Source of the DNA: Stutzerimonas stutzeri RCH2
GTDB lineage: Bacteria; Pseudomonadota; Gammaproteobacteria; Pseudomonadales; Pseudomonadaceae
Reading direction: 5' to 3'
Length of the DNA stretch: 64,000 nucleotides
NCBI RefSeq assembly: GCF_000327065.1
Contig: NC_019936.1
Location: 4,511,058-4,575,057 of the forward strand
The stretch's first letter is position 1, and each line of letters begins with the position of its first letter. The translations under genes and the position numbers were made by a program. Below are positions 38,096 to 51,405 of this stretch, piece by piece. The notes below the pieces were generated by a model, which had not been told where the DNA came from, did no database searches, and worked only from the letters and a program-made list of their open reading frames with translations.

Positions 38096-39946
38096 TCACT
38101 CGACGGTTACGGACTTGGCCAGGTTGCGCGGCTGGTCGACGTCGGTGCCGCGCAGCACGGCGACGTAGTACGACAGCAACTGCAGCGGCAGGGTGTAGAG
38201 GATTGGCGCCAGGGCGTCATGGATGTGCGGCATGTTCACCACGAAGATGCCTTCAGCGTTGTCGAACCCGGCCTCGCGATCGGCAAAGACGATCAGTTCG
38301 CCGCCACGAGCGCGAACTTCCTGCAGGTTCGACTTGAGCTTCTCCAGCAGCTCGTTGTTTGGCGCCACGGTGACCACCGGCATGTCGGCATCCACCAGCG
38401 CCAGCGGGCCGTGCTTGAGCTCCCCGGCCGGGTAGGCTTCGGCATGGATGTAGGAGATTTCCTTGAGCTTGAGCGCGCCTTCCATCGCCACCGGATACTG
38501 CGCGCCGCGGCCGAGGAACAGCGTGTGGTGCTTCTCGGCGAAGTGCTCGGAAATCTTCTCCACCGTAGTGTCCATCGCCAGCGCCTCGCCCAGACGCGTC
38601 GGCAGTCGGCGCAGTTCCTCCACCAGTTCGGCTTCACTGGCCGCGCTCAGCGTGCCGCGAACATGCCCCAGCGACAGGGTCAGCAGCATCAGGCCGACCA
38701 GCTGGGTGGTGAAGGCTTTGGTCGAGGCAACGCCGATTTCGGGACCGGCCTGGGTCAGCAGGGTCAGGTCCGACTCGCGCACCAGCGAGCTGATGCCGAC
38801 GTTGCAGATCGCCAGGCTGGCGAGATAGCCGCCTTCTTCCGTGGAACGCTGTTTGGCGTTGCGCAGCGCTGCGAGCGTATCGGCCGTCTCGCCGGACTGG
38901 GAAATGGTGACGAACAGGGTGTCCGGCTGCACCACCACCTTGCGGTAGCGGAACTCACTGGCCACTTCGACCTGGCAGGGGATGCCGGCCAGCTCTTCCA
39001 GCCAGTACCGCGCCACCATGCCGGCGTGATAGCTGGTGCCACAGGCGACGATCTGCACGTTGCGCACCTTGGCGAACAGTTCGCCGGCCTGCGGGCCGAA
39101 CGCTTCCACCAGCACCTGACGGTCGCCGAGGCGGCCTTCCAGGGTGCGCTGCACCACCTTGGGCTGCTCATGAATTTCCTTGAGCATGAAGTGGCGATAC
39201 GCGCCCTTGTCGGCCGCCTCGGCGCCTTCGTGATACTGCACCGCCTCGCGCTGCACCGGCTCGCCATCGACATCCCAGATCTGCACGGAGTCGCGACGGA
39301 TCTCGGCGATATCGCCTTCTTCCAGATACATGAAGCGGTCGGTGACCTGACGCAGGGCCAGCTGGTCGGAAGCGAGAAAGTTTTCGCCCAGCCCGAGGCC
39401 GATCACCAGCGGGCTGCCGCTGCGCGCGGCGAGCAGACGATCCGGCTGCTTGGCACTGATTACCGCCAAGCCATAGGCGCCATGCAGCTCCTTGACCGCT
39501 GCCTTGAGCGCTGCAGTGAGATCGCCCAGCGATTCCAGCTTGTGGTGCAGCAGGTGCACGATGACTTCGGTATCGGTGTCGGAAACGAACACGTAGCCCA
39601 TGTCCTTGAGCTGGGCGCGCAACGCCTCGTGATTCTCGATGATGCCGTTGTGCACCACAGCCAGTTCGTCGCCGGAGAAATGCGGATGGGCATTGCGCTC
39701 ACAGGGCGCGCCGTGCGTCGCCCAGCGAGTGTGGGCAATGCCCAGGCGGCCAACCAGCGGCGTCTGCTGCTGAGCCTGCTCCAGCTCAGCGACCTTGCCG
39801 TTGCGGCGCAGACGCTCCAGCGTGCCGCTGTCATCCAGCACGGCCACACCGGCGCTATCGTAGCCACGGTATTCGAGGCGTTTGAGGCCTTCGAGAAGGA
39901 TCGCGGTGATGTTGCGTTCGGCGACGGCGCCAACGATGCCACACAT
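38096..39946 (-). CDS. glmS: glutamine-fructose-6-phosphate aminotransferase
   Basis: Makes glucosamine-6-phosphate from fructose-6-phosphate and glutamine, the first committed step to UDP-GlcNAc. 616 residues: class II glutamine amidotransferase domain with the catalytic Cys2 ([12 protein letters not shown]), then two SIS sugar-phosphate domains ([20 protein letters not shown], ending in NLAKSVTVE, the usual C-terminus). The start is two bases after the glmR stop. No glmS riboswitch is expected in this group and none is seen. Confidence 0.97.
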   Translation of the reverse strand: MCGIVGAVAERNITAILLEGLKRLEYRGYDSAGVAVLDDSGTLERLRRNGKVAELEQAQQQTPLVGRLGIAHTRWATHGAPCERNAHPHFSGDELAVVHNGIIENHEALRAQLKDMGYVFVSDTDTEVIVHLLHHKLESLGDLTAALKAAVKELHGAYGLAVISAKQPDRLLAARSGSPLVIGLGLGENFLASDQLALRQVTDRFMYLEEGDIAEIRRDSVQIWDVDGEPVQREAVQYHEGAEAADKGAYRHFMLKEIHEQPKVVQRTLEGRLGDRQVLVEAFGPQAGELFAKVRNVQIVACGTSYHAGMVARYWLEELAGIPCQVEVASEFRYRKVVVQPDTLFVTISQSGETADTLAALRNAKQRSTEEGGYLASLAICNVGISSLVRESDLTLLTQAGPEIGVASTKAFTTQLVGLMLLTLSLGHVRGTLSAASEAELVEELRRLPTRLGEALAMDTTVEKISEHFAEKHHTLFLGRGAQYPVAMEGALKLKEISYIHAEAYPAGELKHGPLALVDADMPVVTVAPNNELLEKLKSNLQEVRARGGELIVFADREAGFDNAEGIFVVNMPHIHDALAPILYTLPLQLLSYYVAVLRGTDVDQPRNLAKSVTVE

Positions 39947-39948
39947 AA

Positions 39949-40731
39949 TCAGGTCTCCAGATTGGGTTCGACGGCCACGCAGATCAGTTTCACGCCACGG
40001 GCCAGGATGCTGGTGCGCGCCTCGTCGCTGAGACGCTCATCGGTAATCAGGGTGTGCACGCTGCTCCACGGCAGCTCGAGATTGGGAATGCGCCGGCCGA
40101 TCTTGTCGGCCTCGGCGAGCACGATGACTTCACGCGCGACATCGGCCATCACGCGCGACAACCCCAATAGCTCGTTGAACGTCGTAGTGCCGCGCTCCAG
40201 GTCGATGCCATCGGCGCCGATGAACAGCTGGTCGAAATCATACGAACGCAGTACCTGCTCGGCGACCTGCCCTTGAAAAGACTCCGAATGCGGATCCCAG
40301 GTGCCGCCAGTCATCAGCAGCACCGGCTCGTGCTCCAGCTCGCGCAACGCATTGACCACGTTCAGCGAGTTGGTCATGACCACCAGCCCGTGCTTGTGAC
40401 CCAGCTGCGGAATCATCGCCGCGGTCGTGGTGCCGCTGTCAATGATGATGCGCGCATGCTCGCGGATGCAGCCTACCGCGGCGCCGGCAATCGCCTGCTT
40501 GTAAGGCGAGACGGGCTGTACGTTGTCGCCGATCAGTTCCTGAGGCAGCGGCACCGCACCGCCGTACCGACGCAGCAGCAAGCCGTTCTTCTCCAGCGCC
40601 GCGAGGTCCTTGCGAATGGTGACTTCCGAGGTCTCGAAGCGCCGGGACAACTCGTCGACGCTGACTTCGCCACGCTCATTGAGCAGAGCGAGAATGGCGT
40701 GGCGACGTTGCGGTGTGTTGCGCTTCGACAT
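39949..40731 (-). CDS. glmR: DeoR-family transcriptional regulator of amino-sugar synthesis (GlmR type)
   Basis: 260 residues: N-terminal DeoR helix-turn-helix ([39 protein letters not shown]) then a sugar-phosphate-binding ISOCOT domain ([38 protein letters not shown]). It lies directly upstream of glmS in the same orientation, as PA5550 does in P. aeruginosa, and probably controls glmS and itself. A large palindrome precedes the gene. Confidence 0.88.
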   Translation of the reverse strand: MSKRNTPQRRHAILALLNERGEVSVDELSRRFETSEVTIRKDLAALEKNGLLLRRYGGAVPLPQELIGDNVQPVSPYKQAIAGAAVGCIREHARIIIDSGTTTAAMIPQLGHKHGLVVMTNSLNVVNALRELEHEPVLLMTGGTWDPHSESFQGQVAEQVLRSYDFDQLFIGADGIDLERGTTTFNELLGLSRVMADVAREVIVLAEADKIGRRIPNLELPWSSVHTLITDERLSDEARTSILARGVKLICVAVEPNLET

Positions 40732-40735
40732 TGAT

Positions 40736-40774
40736 ATGTTTCGATTCGAAAGTTAATAGCGCGAATCAAAACAT
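40736..40774. promoter_or_regulatory. palindromic operator candidate upstream of glmR
   Basis: ATGTTTCGATTCG (40736-40748) and CGAATCAAAACAT (40762-40774) form an inverted repeat matching in 12 of 13 positions with a 13-base spacer. Nested in it is TTTCGATTCGAAA (40739-40751), a perfect short palindrome around one base, resembling the TTTCG-based sites of DeoR-family regulators. It begins five bases upstream of the glmR start. Confidence 0.6.
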
Positions 40775-40833
40775 AAGCATTCGTCAGCTGCAAGCGCGGT
40801 ATTCGCCGAAGCGAAGAGCGGCAAGCCCATTCA

Positions 40834-40905
40834 GTTGAGTGTCAGCTTGACGCAGCAGCCGAGCAGAAACAGCCCGGCAAGCTTCTCCAGCCCGCGCGCA
40901 ATGTG
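40834..40905 (-). pseudogene. possible remnant of a LysE/RhtB transporter C-terminus
   Basis: A short minus-strand frame ends ARGLEKLAGLFLLGCCVKLTLN before a stop; the final helix and GLFLLG..VKL pattern resemble LysE-family amino-acid exporters. No N-terminal part is present, and the frame cannot be extended sensibly. Weak, could be chance. Confidence 0.3.
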
Positions 40906-41024
40906 GATTGGCCCACATGCGCTCGGCGAGACGATGGACCCTTTGCCGAACCCTGGCCGGGCTTCGAAACCCCGCGCCAGGCCGCGGCGAGCCCGGCTAT
41001 CAGCGTGGCCGAGCCGGGCTTGCT

Positions 41025-42383
41025 TCACTTCTTGGTCGGCCGTTGCCAGCCGTCGATATTGCGCTGACGCCCACGACCGAGCCCGAGAGTGTGTGCCGGC
41101 ACGTCTTCGGTGATGGTCGAGCCAGCACCGGTCGTGGCGCCGTCGCCCAGATGCAGCGGCGCCACCAGCGAGCTGTTGGAGCCGATAAAGACGTCCTCGC
41201 CCATTACTGTCTTGAACTTGTTGGCGCCATCGTAATTGCAGGTGATGGTGCCGGCGCCGATGTTGGTCCGCGCGCCGATCTCGGCATCACCGAGATAGCT
41301 GAGGTGACCGGCCTTGGCACCGTCGCCCAGCGTCGCGTTCTTCAGCTCGACGAAGTTACCGACATGGGCCTTCTTGCCCAGTACCGCGCCCGGACGCAGA
41401 CGCGCGAACGGCCCGCAATCCGCGCCCTCGCCGACTACCGCACCCTCCAGATGGGAGTTGGCCTTGATGATCGCGCCGCGGCGCAGGGTGCTGTCCTTGA
41501 TCACGCAGTTCGGCCCGATCTGCACATCGTCTTCGATGACCACTGTGCCTTCCAGCACCACGTTCACATCGATCAGCACATCACGACCGACACTGAGCTC
41601 CCCACGCACGTCGAAGCGCGCCGGATCGCGCAGCGTTACGCCTTGCGCCATCAGGCGCCGGGCTGCGCGCTGCTGGTAGTGGCGCTCCAGTTCGGCCAGC
41701 TGGATGCGGTCGTTGGCGCCCTGCACTTCCATTGCATCCAGCGGCTGCTCGGTGGCCACGCGCAGGCCATCGGCGACGGCCATGGCGATCACATCCGTCA
41801 GGTAATACTCGCCCTGGGCGTTACTGTTGGACAGGCGGCCAAGCCATTCGCCGATACGACTGCCCGGAACCGCGAGAATCCCCGTATTGCCTTCGCGGAT
41901 CGCCTTCTGCTCGTCGCTGGCATCCTTATGCTCGACGATGGCCTGCACTTCGCCGCGCGCGTCACGGACGATTCGGCCATAGCCGGTCGGGTCATCCAGC
42001 GTAACCGTCAGCAGCGCCAGCTGCTCCGGCCCGACCTTCTGCAGCAGGCGCTGTAGCGTTTCGGCTTCGATCAGCGGCACATCGCCATAGAGGATCAGCA
42101 CACGCTCTGCCGAGAGATTCGGCAACGCCTGGGCCACTGCATGCCCGGTACCCAGCTGCTCGGCTTGAACCACGTAGTCAAGGTCATCACCGGCCAGCCG
42201 CAGGCGCACCTGCTCGGCACCGTGGCCGATGACCACCTGAATGCTCTGCGGCTGCAGCGCGCGGGCCGTATCGATGACGTGCCCGAGCATGGATTTTCCG
42301 GCAACCGGGTGCAGCACCTTGGGCAGGGCCGAGCGCATACGGGTGCCCTGGCCAGCGGCGAGAATGACGATATCGAGAGACAT
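41025..42383 (-). CDS. glmU: bifunctional GlmU (uridyltransferase/acetyltransferase)
   Basis: Acetylates glucosamine-1-phosphate and then makes UDP-GlcNAc. 452 residues: N-terminal pyrophosphorylase ([22 protein letters not shown], with GTGHAV and YGDVP) and C-terminal left-handed beta-helix acetyltransferase ([31 protein letters not shown] with catalytic His-region HLSYLGD). It is in the same orientation as glmR-glmS, and together they cover the route from fructose-6-phosphate to UDP-GlcNAc apart from GlmM. Confidence 0.97.
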   Translation of the reverse strand: MSLDIVILAAGQGTRMRSALPKVLHPVAGKSMLGHVIDTARALQPQSIQVVIGHGAEQVRLRLAGDDLDYVVQAEQLGTGHAVAQALPNLSAERVLILYGDVPLIEAETLQRLLQKVGPEQLALLTVTLDDPTGYGRIVRDARGEVQAIVEHKDASDEQKAIREGNTGILAVPGSRIGEWLGRLSNSNAQGEYYLTDVIAMAVADGLRVATEQPLDAMEVQGANDRIQLAELERHYQQRAARRLMAQGVTLRDPARFDVRGELSVGRDVLIDVNVVLEGTVVIEDDVQIGPNCVIKDSTLRRGAIIKANSHLEGAVVGEGADCGPFARLRPGAVLGKKAHVGNFVELKNATLGDGAKAGHLSYLGDAEIGARTNIGAGTITCNYDGANKFKTVMGEDVFIGSNSSLVAPLHLGDGATTGAGSTITEDVPAHTLGLGRGRQRNIDGWQRPTKK

Positions 42384-42473
42384 GCAGCGATTCCTGAACG
42401 GTATCGGCCCGGCAGCTCACCCGTGCGTCTTTCCCGGGTGCAGCTGGCGTCGGTGCCGTCAAATGACAGAAAA

Positions 42474-42502
42474 AGAAAAAGGGTAGCCAAGGCTACCCTT
42501 TT
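42474..42502 (-). terminator. rho-independent terminator of the atp operon
   Basis: AAAAGGGTAGCC (42477-42488) pairs perfectly with GGCTACCCTTTT (42491-42502); the minus strand continues TCTTTTTCT. It lies about 30 bases past the atpC stop. Confidence 0.93.
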
Positions 42503-42530
42503 ACTCGTGCGCGATGAAGTCGCGAGTCGA

Positions 42531-42959
42531 TCAGTGCCGACCGTACTTCTTGCGCATTGCCTCGATGGTTCGCAGCTGGGCTGCGGCCTCGGCCAGGCGA
42601 GCGGCGGCGGAGCCGTAATCGAACTCCGCGCCCTTCTCGTGCAGGGCCTTCTCGGCAGCTTTGACGGCAGCCTGAGCGGCGGCTTCGTCGATGTCCTTGG
42701 CGCGCGTAGCGGTATCGGCGAGAACCTTCACCATGTTCGGCTGCACTTCGATGAAGCCGCCGGAGATGTAGAAGATCTCCTCGTCACCACCCTGCTTGAT
42801 CACTCGAACCGGACCCGGCTTGAGATCGGTCAGCAGCGGCGCGTGACCCGGCAGAACGCCGATGTCACCCAGGTTGCCGTGGGCGACGACCATTTCCACC
42901 AGCCCCGAGAACAGCTCTTCTTCCGCACTGACGATGTCGCAATGCACTGTCATAGCCAT
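42531..42959 (-). CDS. atpC: ATP synthase epsilon subunit
   Basis: 142-residue F1 central-stalk subunit: N-terminal beta sandwich ([40 protein letters not shown]) and C-terminal helical hairpin ([25 protein letters not shown]). The ATG at 42959 (MAMTV) is used rather than 42965, because GAGG is seven bases from it. Last gene of the atp operon. Confidence 0.95.
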   Translation of the reverse strand: MAMTVHCDIVSAEEELFSGLVEMVVAHGNLGDIGVLPGHAPLLTDLKPGPVRVIKQGGDEEIFYISGGFIEVQPNMVKVLADTATRAKDIDEAAAQAAVKAAEKALHEKGAEFDYGSAAARLAEAAAQLRTIEAMRKKYGRH

Positions 42960-43033
42960 GTTCATGCCTCGGTAATCAGCCTGACCAACAGCTGCCGGTC
43001 AGGCTGGTTGGCGCCCGCGAACGGGCGCGCCAG

Positions 43034-44440
<1,407 letters not shown>

Positions 44441-45307
44441 TTAAACCGCGGCAGCGCCGCCGACGATTTCCGAAATTTCCTGAGTGATCGCAGCCTGACG
44501 GGCCTTGTTGTAGACCAGTTGCAGGTCGCTGATCAGCTCACCGGCGTTGTCGGTTGCGTTCTTCATGGCAATCATCCGCGCGGCCTGTTCGGCTGCGCCG
44601 TTCTCAACCACGGCCTGATAGACCTGGGACTCGATGAAACGAACCAGCAGAGCATCCAGCAGCTGCTGGGCGTCCGGCTCGTAGAGGTAGTCCCACTGAC
44701 CTTTCTTCACCGGCTCGGCACTCTCGTCTGCAGCCAGAGGCAGCAGCTGATCGAGCGTCGGCTTTTGGGTCATGGTGTTGATGAACTTGTTGGATACCAG
44801 GTACAAGCGATCGATACGGCCGTTGTGGAAGCCGTCCAGCATGACCTTGACGCTGCCGATCAGATCGTTGATCGACGGCTCTTCGCCGAGGTTGCCGATC
44901 GCTGCGACGACGTTGCCGCCGAAGCTGCGGAAAAAGCTCGCGCCCTTGTTGCCGATCACGCAGAGGTCGACTTCGACCTTCTGATCGTGCCACTCCTTCA
45001 TGTTCTTGATCAGGACCTTGAACAGGTTGATGTTCAGGCCACCGCACAGACCACGATCAGTAGACACGACGATATAGCCGACACGCTTGACCGGACGCTC
45101 CACCATGAACGGGTGACGGTATTCCGGATTGGCAAAGGCCAGATGGCCGATAACCTGCCGGATCCGCTCCGCATAAGGGCGGCTGGCAGCCATGCGCATC
45201 TGTGCCTTGCGCATCTTGCTGACGGCCACCTTTTCCATGGCGCTGGTGATCTTCTGCGTGCTTTTGATGCTCGCAATCTTGCTGCGAATCTCTTTTGCGC
45301 CTGCCAT
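44441..45307 (-). CDS. atpG: ATP synthase gamma subunit
   Basis: Rotor shaft of F1, 288 residues, with the conserved terminal helices: N-terminal [20 protein letters not shown] and C-terminal [23 protein letters not shown]. The middle contains [14 protein letters not shown] [11 protein letters not shown]. Two-gene spacing in the operon is normal. Confidence 0.96.
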   Translation of the reverse strand: MAGAKEIRSKIASIKSTQKITSAMEKVAVSKMRKAQMRMAASRPYAERIRQVIGHLAFANPEYRHPFMVERPVKRVGYIVVSTDRGLCGGLNINLFKVLIKNMKEWHDQKVEVDLCVIGNKGASFFRSFGGNVVAAIGNLGEEPSINDLIGSVKVMLDGFHNGRIDRLYLVSNKFINTMTQKPTLDQLLPLAADESAEPVKKGQWDYLYEPDAQQLLDALLVRFIESQVYQAVVENGAAEQAARMIAMKNATDNAGELISDLQLVYNKARQAAITQEISEIVGGAAAV

Positions 45308-45357
45308 TTGACACCTATCGGGTTAGCAGGCGGGAGCCTCTCGGCTCCCGCTGCGGC

Positions 45358-46902
45358 TTACCAGCTTTGAGTGGCCTTGAACTTCTCGATACCAGCCTTG
45401 AGGCCAGCGTCGATTTCGTCATTGAAGTCACCCTTCACGTTGATCTTCGCCATCAGATCGGCGAACTCGCGGTTGAAGAAGGCGATCAGGGCCTGCTCGA
45501 AGGCGCCAACCTTGGCCACGTCCACGTCAGTCAGGAAGCCACGCTCGGCGGCGTACAGGGACAGGGACATGTCGGCGATGGACATCGGCGCGTACTGCTT
45601 CTGCTTCATCAGCTCGGTAACACGCTGACCATGCTCGAGCTGCTTGCGGGTAGCTTCGTCGAGGTCGGAAGCGAACTGCGCAAACGCAGCCAGTTCACGG
45701 TACTGAGCCAGAGCGGTACGGATACCACCGGACAGCTTCTTGACGATTTTGGTCTGCGCAGCACCACCCACGCGGGATACCGAGATACCGGCGTTGACGG
45801 CCGGACGGATGCCTGCGTTGAACATGGCCGATTCCAGGAAGATCTGACCGTCGGTGATGGAAATCACGTTGGTCGGAACGAACGCGGAAACGTCGCCAGC
45901 CTGGGTTTCGATGATCGGCAGAGCGGTCAGCGAGCCAGTCTTGCCAGTCACGGCACCGTTGGTGAACTTCTCGACGTACTCTTCGGAAACACGCGAAGCG
46001 CGCTCCAGCAGACGGCTGTGGAGATAGAACACGTCGCCCGGGTAGGCTTCACGTCCCGGCGGACGGCGCAGCAGCAGGGAGATCTGGCGGTAAGCCACAG
46101 CCTGCTTGGACAGATCGTCATACACGATCAGCGCGTCTTCACCGCGGTCGCGGAAGTACTCGCCCATGGTGCAACCAGCATACGGAGCCAGGAACTGCAG
46201 CGCAGCGGATTCGGAAGCCGACGCAGCCACAACGATGGTGTTGTGCATGGCGCCGTGCTCTTCCAGCTTGCGCACCACGTTGGCGATGGTCGACTGCTTC
46301 TGACCGATGGCTACGTAGACGCAGCGGATGCCGCTGTTCTTCTGGTTGATGATGGCGTCGATGGCCAGGGCGGTCTTACCGATCTGACGGTCACCGATGA
46401 TCAGCTCGCGCTGGCCACGGCCTACCGGGATCATGGCGTCGACCGACTTGTAACCGGTCTGCACCGGCTGGTCGACGGACTTACGCCAGATCACGCCAGG
46501 CGCGACCTTCTCGACCGCGTCAGTTGCCTGGGCATTGATCGGGCCTTTGCCGTCGATCGGGTTACCCAGTGCGTCGACTACGCGACCCAGCAGTTCCGGA
46601 CCAACCGGAACTTCGAGGATGCGGCCGGTGCACTTGGCGCTCATGCCTTCGGTCAGGCCCAGGTAGTTACCCAGAACCACGGCACCTACGGAGTCCTGCT
46701 CCAGGTTCAGTGCCATACCAAAGACGCCGCCAGGGAACTCGATCATTTCGCCGTACATGACGTCGGCCAGACCGTAGATACGTACGATACCGTCAGAAAC
46801 GCTGACGACGGTGCCCTCATTACGGGCTTGAGCAGCGACATTCGATTTCTCGATGCGCTGCTTGATGATTTCACTAATCTCGGAAGGATTCAGTTGCTGC
46901 AT
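45358..46902 (-). CDS. atpA: ATP synthase alpha subunit
   Basis: Nucleotide-binding non-catalytic F1 subunit, 514 residues: N-terminal [19 protein letters not shown], Walker A GDRQIGKT (near 170), the [20 protein letters not shown] segment and C-terminal helical region. Normal length. Confidence 0.97.
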   Translation of the reverse strand: MQQLNPSEISEIIKQRIEKSNVAAQARNEGTVVSVSDGIVRIYGLADVMYGEMIEFPGGVFGMALNLEQDSVGAVVLGNYLGLTEGMSAKCTGRILEVPVGPELLGRVVDALGNPIDGKGPINAQATDAVEKVAPGVIWRKSVDQPVQTGYKSVDAMIPVGRGQRELIIGDRQIGKTALAIDAIINQKNSGIRCVYVAIGQKQSTIANVVRKLEEHGAMHNTIVVAASASESAALQFLAPYAGCTMGEYFRDRGEDALIVYDDLSKQAVAYRQISLLLRRPPGREAYPGDVFYLHSRLLERASRVSEEYVEKFTNGAVTGKTGSLTALPIIETQAGDVSAFVPTNVISITDGQIFLESAMFNAGIRPAVNAGISVSRVGGAAQTKIVKKLSGGIRTALAQYRELAAFAQFASDLDEATRKQLEHGQRVTELMKQKQYAPMSIADMSLSLYAAERGFLTDVDVAKVGAFEQALIAFFNREFADLMAKINVKGDFNDEIDAGLKAGIEKFKATQSW

Positions 46903-46917
46903 GCCATGACCCTCAAA

Positions 46918-47454
46918 TCAGGATTTCAACGATTCGGCCAACTGGCTCAGTTTGCCGCGGACCGAACCGTCGACAACCACATCACCGGCGCGAATCAACA
47001 CGCCACCGATCAGAGCAGGATTCACGGCCTGCTGGAGGTTGACGGTGCGATCTAGCCGCTTCGACAGGGCGGCAGCCAAAGTTTGGAGTTGCTCGTTGCT
47101 GAGCTCGAAGGCGGTTTCAACTTCTGCCTCGAGCGTTTTCTCGGCTTGCGCCTTGATGTCCTCGTACAGCTCCCATACGGTCGGCAGAACCGACAGGCGA
47201 TCATTTTCGCCAAGGGTCTGGACGTAGTTGCGGAAAGCTTCGTCGGCATCGTCACCGAGTAGACGCACCAGCCCCTGGACCTTGCTTTCGCTGGTCAGGC
47301 GGGGGTCGTTCAGCAACGCTGCGACTTCTGGGACTTCAACAGCGATGGCGGCCAGGTTCAGCATTTTCGACCAGGAATCGGTCTGTCCTGCGGCGCTGGC
47401 GAACTCGAAAGCGGCTTTCGCGTAAGGCCGAGCAAGCGTCTGGGTATTGATCAT
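46918..47454 (-). CDS. atpH: ATP synthase delta subunit
   Basis: 178-residue peripheral-stalk subunit of F1 (OSCP type): N-terminal helical domain TLARPYAKAAFEFA and C-terminal VNPALIGGVLIRAGDVVVDGSVRGKL. Lies between atpF and atpA, 12 bases from atpF. Confidence 0.95.
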   Translation of the reverse strand: MINTQTLARPYAKAAFEFASAAGQTDSWSKMLNLAAIAVEVPEVAALLNDPRLTSESKVQGLVRLLGDDADEAFRNYVQTLGENDRLSVLPTVWELYEDIKAQAEKTLEAEVETAFELSNEQLQTLAAALSKRLDRTVNLQQAVNPALIGGVLIRAGDVVVDGSVRGKLSQLAESLKS

Positions 47455-47466
47455 CGCTTGCCTCGC

Positions 47467-47937
47467 TTAGAGTTGGGAGGCCAGTTTTTCGACCAGCTCG
47501 TTGTGCACCTTGGCGTCCACCTGGGACTCCAGGATCTTCTCTGCACCGGCGACGGCAAGAGCCGCTACCTGACTGCGCAGTTGGTCCCTGGCACGGTTCA
47601 CTTCCTGTTCGATCTCGGCGCGGGCGCCGGCGACCAGTCGCTCGCCTTCGGTACGTGCCTGCTGCTTGGCTTCCTCGATGATCGCGTTAGCGTGCTTGTT
47701 CGCCTGCTCGATGATCTGGGCTGCCTGCTCCTTGGTCTCGCGGAGGGTGTTGGACACCTTGTCCTGAGCCAGTTTCAGGTCTTGCTGCGCACGGCCTGCC
47801 GCATCCAGTCCTTCAGCGATCTTCTTCTGGCGCGCTGCCATGGCTGCCGTAATTGGCGGCCACACGAGCTTCATGCAGAACCAGACGAAGATAGCGAAGG
47901 CGAGCGTTTGACCGAACAGCGTCAAGTTAATGTTCAC
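47467..47937 (-). CDS. atpF: ATP synthase subunit b
   Basis: 156-residue peripheral-stalk subunit: one N-terminal membrane helix ([23 protein letters not shown]) followed by a long charged coiled coil ([19 protein letters not shown] ...) that joins F0 to F1. Preceded by a 92-base gap from atpE containing a hairpin. Confidence 0.96.
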   Translation of the reverse strand: MNINLTLFGQTLAFAIFVWFCMKLVWPPITAAMAARQKKIAEGLDAAGRAQQDLKLAQDKVSNTLRETKEQAAQIIEQANKHANAIIEEAKQQARTEGERLVAGARAEIEQEVNRARDQLRSQVAALAVAGAEKILESQVDAKVHNELVEKLASQL

Positions 47938-47989
47938 AGCGATTTACCTCGTGCTATCTCGTTCAACGCGGGAGTCATTCCACGGCGAC

Positions 47990-48010
47990 GGGGCTCGCCC
48001 GGCGAACCCC
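47990..48010 (-). promoter_or_regulatory. hairpin in the atpE-atpF gap
   Basis: GGGGCTCGCC (47990-47999) pairs in nine of ten positions with GGCGAACCCC (48001-48010) around a single base, about 20 bases after the atpE stop. No U-run follows, so it is more likely an RNA-stability or partial attenuation element behind the gene whose product is needed in most copies. Confidence 0.5.
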
Positions 48011-48029
48011 ATCTCAAACCGGAAAGTGA

Positions 48030-48272
<243 letters not shown>

Positions 48273-48287
48273 CTAAGGGGGGTTAAG

Positions 48288-48302
48288 GTTTTTCGGTTAA
48301 AG
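48288..48302 (-). promoter_or_regulatory. possible translational enhancer of atpE
   Basis: The minus strand reads CTTTAACCGAAAAACC upstream of the atpE ribosome site, resembling the UUUUAACUGAAACAAA enhancer that raises atpE translation in E. coli. Comparison is from memory and by eye. Confidence 0.4.
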
Positions 48303-48314
48303 CGTTAGCGCGTT

Positions 48315-49582
<1,268 letters not shown>

Positions 49583-49643
49583 CTGATTTCCATCATTGCA
49601 GCAGGCCGCGTAAATAATTGTCCGCAGTCAAAAAAGCGCGGCG

Positions 49644-49672
49644 AGTATAGGAGCAGGCCAGCCGGGGTTCAA
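49644..49672 (-). promoter_or_regulatory. sigma-70 promoter of the atp operon
   Basis: On the minus strand TTGAAC (49667-49672) and TATACT (49644-49649) are separated by exactly 17 bases, 62 bases ahead of the atpI start. Near-consensus elements in the only gap in front of the operon. Confidence 0.75.
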
Positions 49673-49715
49673 CACTCCGGTAGTATTTTCCGACCGGCAC
49701 TACAAACAATTTGTA

Positions 49716-50588
49716 TCAGCGGATGTGTGCCAATACGCCCTGCAATTCGTCGAGCGAACTGTAGCGGATAACCAGCTGCCCCTTGCCCTTCTGGCCATGC
49801 TTGATCTGCACCGGCGAGCCCAGGCGTTCCGCCAGGCGTTGTTCCAGACGGCTGATGTCGGGATCAACCTTCACTTCGACTTTGGGCGCTTCCTTGCTGC
49901 TCAGCCACTGGCGCACCATCGCTTCGGTCTGGCGTACGGTCAGGCCACGTGCGACAACATGCCGCGCGCCTTCGACCTGTTGTTCGGCCGGCAAGCCGAG
50001 CAAGGCGCGTGCATGGCCCATTTCCAGATCACCATGGGACAGCAGGGTCTTGATCTCTTCCGGCAGCGCAATCAGGCGCAGCAGATTGCTGACCGAGACG
50101 CGGGACTTGCCGACCGCGTCGGCCACCTGCTGTTGAGTCAGCTGGAATTCCTGCTGCAGGCGCTGCAGCGCGACAGCCTCTTCGATCGGATTGAGATCTT
50201 CGCGCTGGATGTTCTCGATCAGTGCCATGGCGATGGCGGCTTCGTCCGGCACTTCGCGAACCAGCGCCGGTACGCTTTCCAGTCCGGCCTGCTGGCTGGC
50301 CCGCCAGCGACGCTCACCGGCGATGATCTCGAAACGGCCGCCACTGATCGGGCGCACGACGATGGGCTGCATCACGCCGTGGTTCTTGATCGACTGCGCC
50401 AGCTCTTCGAGCGCCTGCGGATCCATGTCGCGGCGTGGCTGGTACTTGCCGCGCTGAACCAGGTCCAACGGCAGATGCTGGAGTTCACGGGTATCGACCT
50501 TGGCGGCCTCTTCCTGCATCGCCGAGACACTGGCGCCGCCGAGCAGGGCGTCGAGTCCCCGTCCTAGACCTCTTTTCTTGGTCGCCAT
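49716..50588 (-). CDS. parB: chromosome partitioning protein ParB
   Basis: 290-residue CTPase that loads on parS and spreads to form the partition complex. Motifs: N-terminal KKRGLGRGLDALLGG, CTP-binding GERRWRASQQAG (around 95-106), ALIENIQREDLNPIEEA and the helix-turn-helix LTQQQVADAVGKSRVSVSNLLRL. It lies nine bases after parA. Confidence 0.97.
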   Translation of the reverse strand: MATKKRGLGRGLDALLGGASVSAMQEEAAKVDTRELQHLPLDLVQRGKYQPRRDMDPQALEELAQSIKNHGVMQPIVVRPISGGRFEIIAGERRWRASQQAGLESVPALVREVPDEAAIAMALIENIQREDLNPIEEAVALQRLQQEFQLTQQQVADAVGKSRVSVSNLLRLIALPEEIKTLLSHGDLEMGHARALLGLPAEQQVEGARHVVARGLTVRQTEAMVRQWLSSKEAPKVEVKVDPDISRLEQRLAERLGSPVQIKHGQKGKGQLVIRYSSLDELQGVLAHIR

Positions 50589-50597
50589 GAATAGTCC

Positions 50598-51386
50598 TTA
50601 TGCGAGGGCACCGCGGGCAGACTGGCGCTGGCGTCGCGACAGTTCGCCGGCCAGGGCCAGATAGGCCAGAGCGCCCTTGGATTGCTTGTCGTAGACCAGC
50701 GCCGGCATACCGTGGCTGGGGGCCTCGGCAAGCCGGACGTTGCGCGGAATTACGGTGTCATAGAGCTTGTCGCCGAAATGCGCCTTGAGCTGTTCGGATA
50801 CGTCGTTGGTCAGGCTGCTGCGCGGGTCGTACATGGTGCGCAACAGGCCTTCGATCTTCAGACTCGGATTCAGTGCCTGGCCGATGCGCTGGATCGAGTT
50901 GACCAGATCGGTCAGCCCTTCGAGTGCGTAGTATTCGCACTGCATGGGAATGATCACGCCATCGGCGGCAGATAATGCATTGATGGTCAGCATCGACAGC
51001 GACGGCGGACAGTCGATGAGAATGTAATCGTAGTTCTCGCGGACCGGCGCCAGCGCCTCGCGCAGGCGTTTCTCCTTGGCCGGCAGATTCAGCAACGCCA
51101 CTTCGGCCGCGGTCAGATCGCGGTTGGCCGGCAACAGCTGGTAGCCGCCGTGCTCGGAGAACTGCATGGCGTCCACCAGGCTGCATTCACCGATCAGCAC
51201 GTCGTAGATCGAGTACTCCAGGCCGAGTTTATCCACACCGCTACCGGTGGTGGCGTTGCCCTGAGGATCGAGGTCGATCAGCAGCACCCGCCGGCGTGTG
51301 GCAACCAGCGATGCCGCCAGGTTGATGCAGGTGGTGGTCTTGGCGACACCGCCCTTCTGGTTGGCGATGGCGAAAACTTTAGCCAT
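50598..51386 (-). CDS. parA: chromosome partitioning ATPase ParA (Soj)
   Basis: 262-residue deviant Walker ATPase: KGGVAKTT at residues 11-18, switch IDLDPQGNATTG, and DCPPSLSML. It moves ParB-parS complexes in chromosome segregation. The stop is nine bases before parB; ATG at 51386. Confidence 0.97.
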   Translation of the reverse strand: MAKVFAIANQKGGVAKTTTCINLAASLVATRRRVLLIDLDPQGNATTGSGVDKLGLEYSIYDVLIGECSLVDAMQFSEHGGYQLLPANRDLTAAEVALLNLPAKEKRLREALAPVRENYDYILIDCPPSLSMLTINALSAADGVIIPMQCEYYALEGLTDLVNSIQRIGQALNPSLKIEGLLRTMYDPRSSLTNDVSEQLKAHFGDKLYDTVIPRNVRLAEAPSHGMPALVYDKQSKGALAYLALAGELSRRQRQSARGALA

Positions 51387-51405
51387 GGTCAGTGTCTGTC
51401 CGGGG

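Noticed and set aside
37874..40276. 800-codon plus-strand open frame over glmS
   Set aside because: Antisense shadow of glmS; no domain.
40990..41020. AGCCCGGCT/AGCCGGGCT inverted repeat after glmU as terminator
   Set aside because: A 13-base loop and no T-run on the minus strand; perhaps a weak hairpin only.
45295..47055. 586-codon plus-strand open frame over atpA
   Set aside because: Antisense shadow of atpA and parts of its neighbours.
49940..49960. CCACGTGC inside parB and other CACGTG words as further parS sites
   Set aside because: Only the six-base core matches; the flanking GTT/AAC arms of parS are missing.
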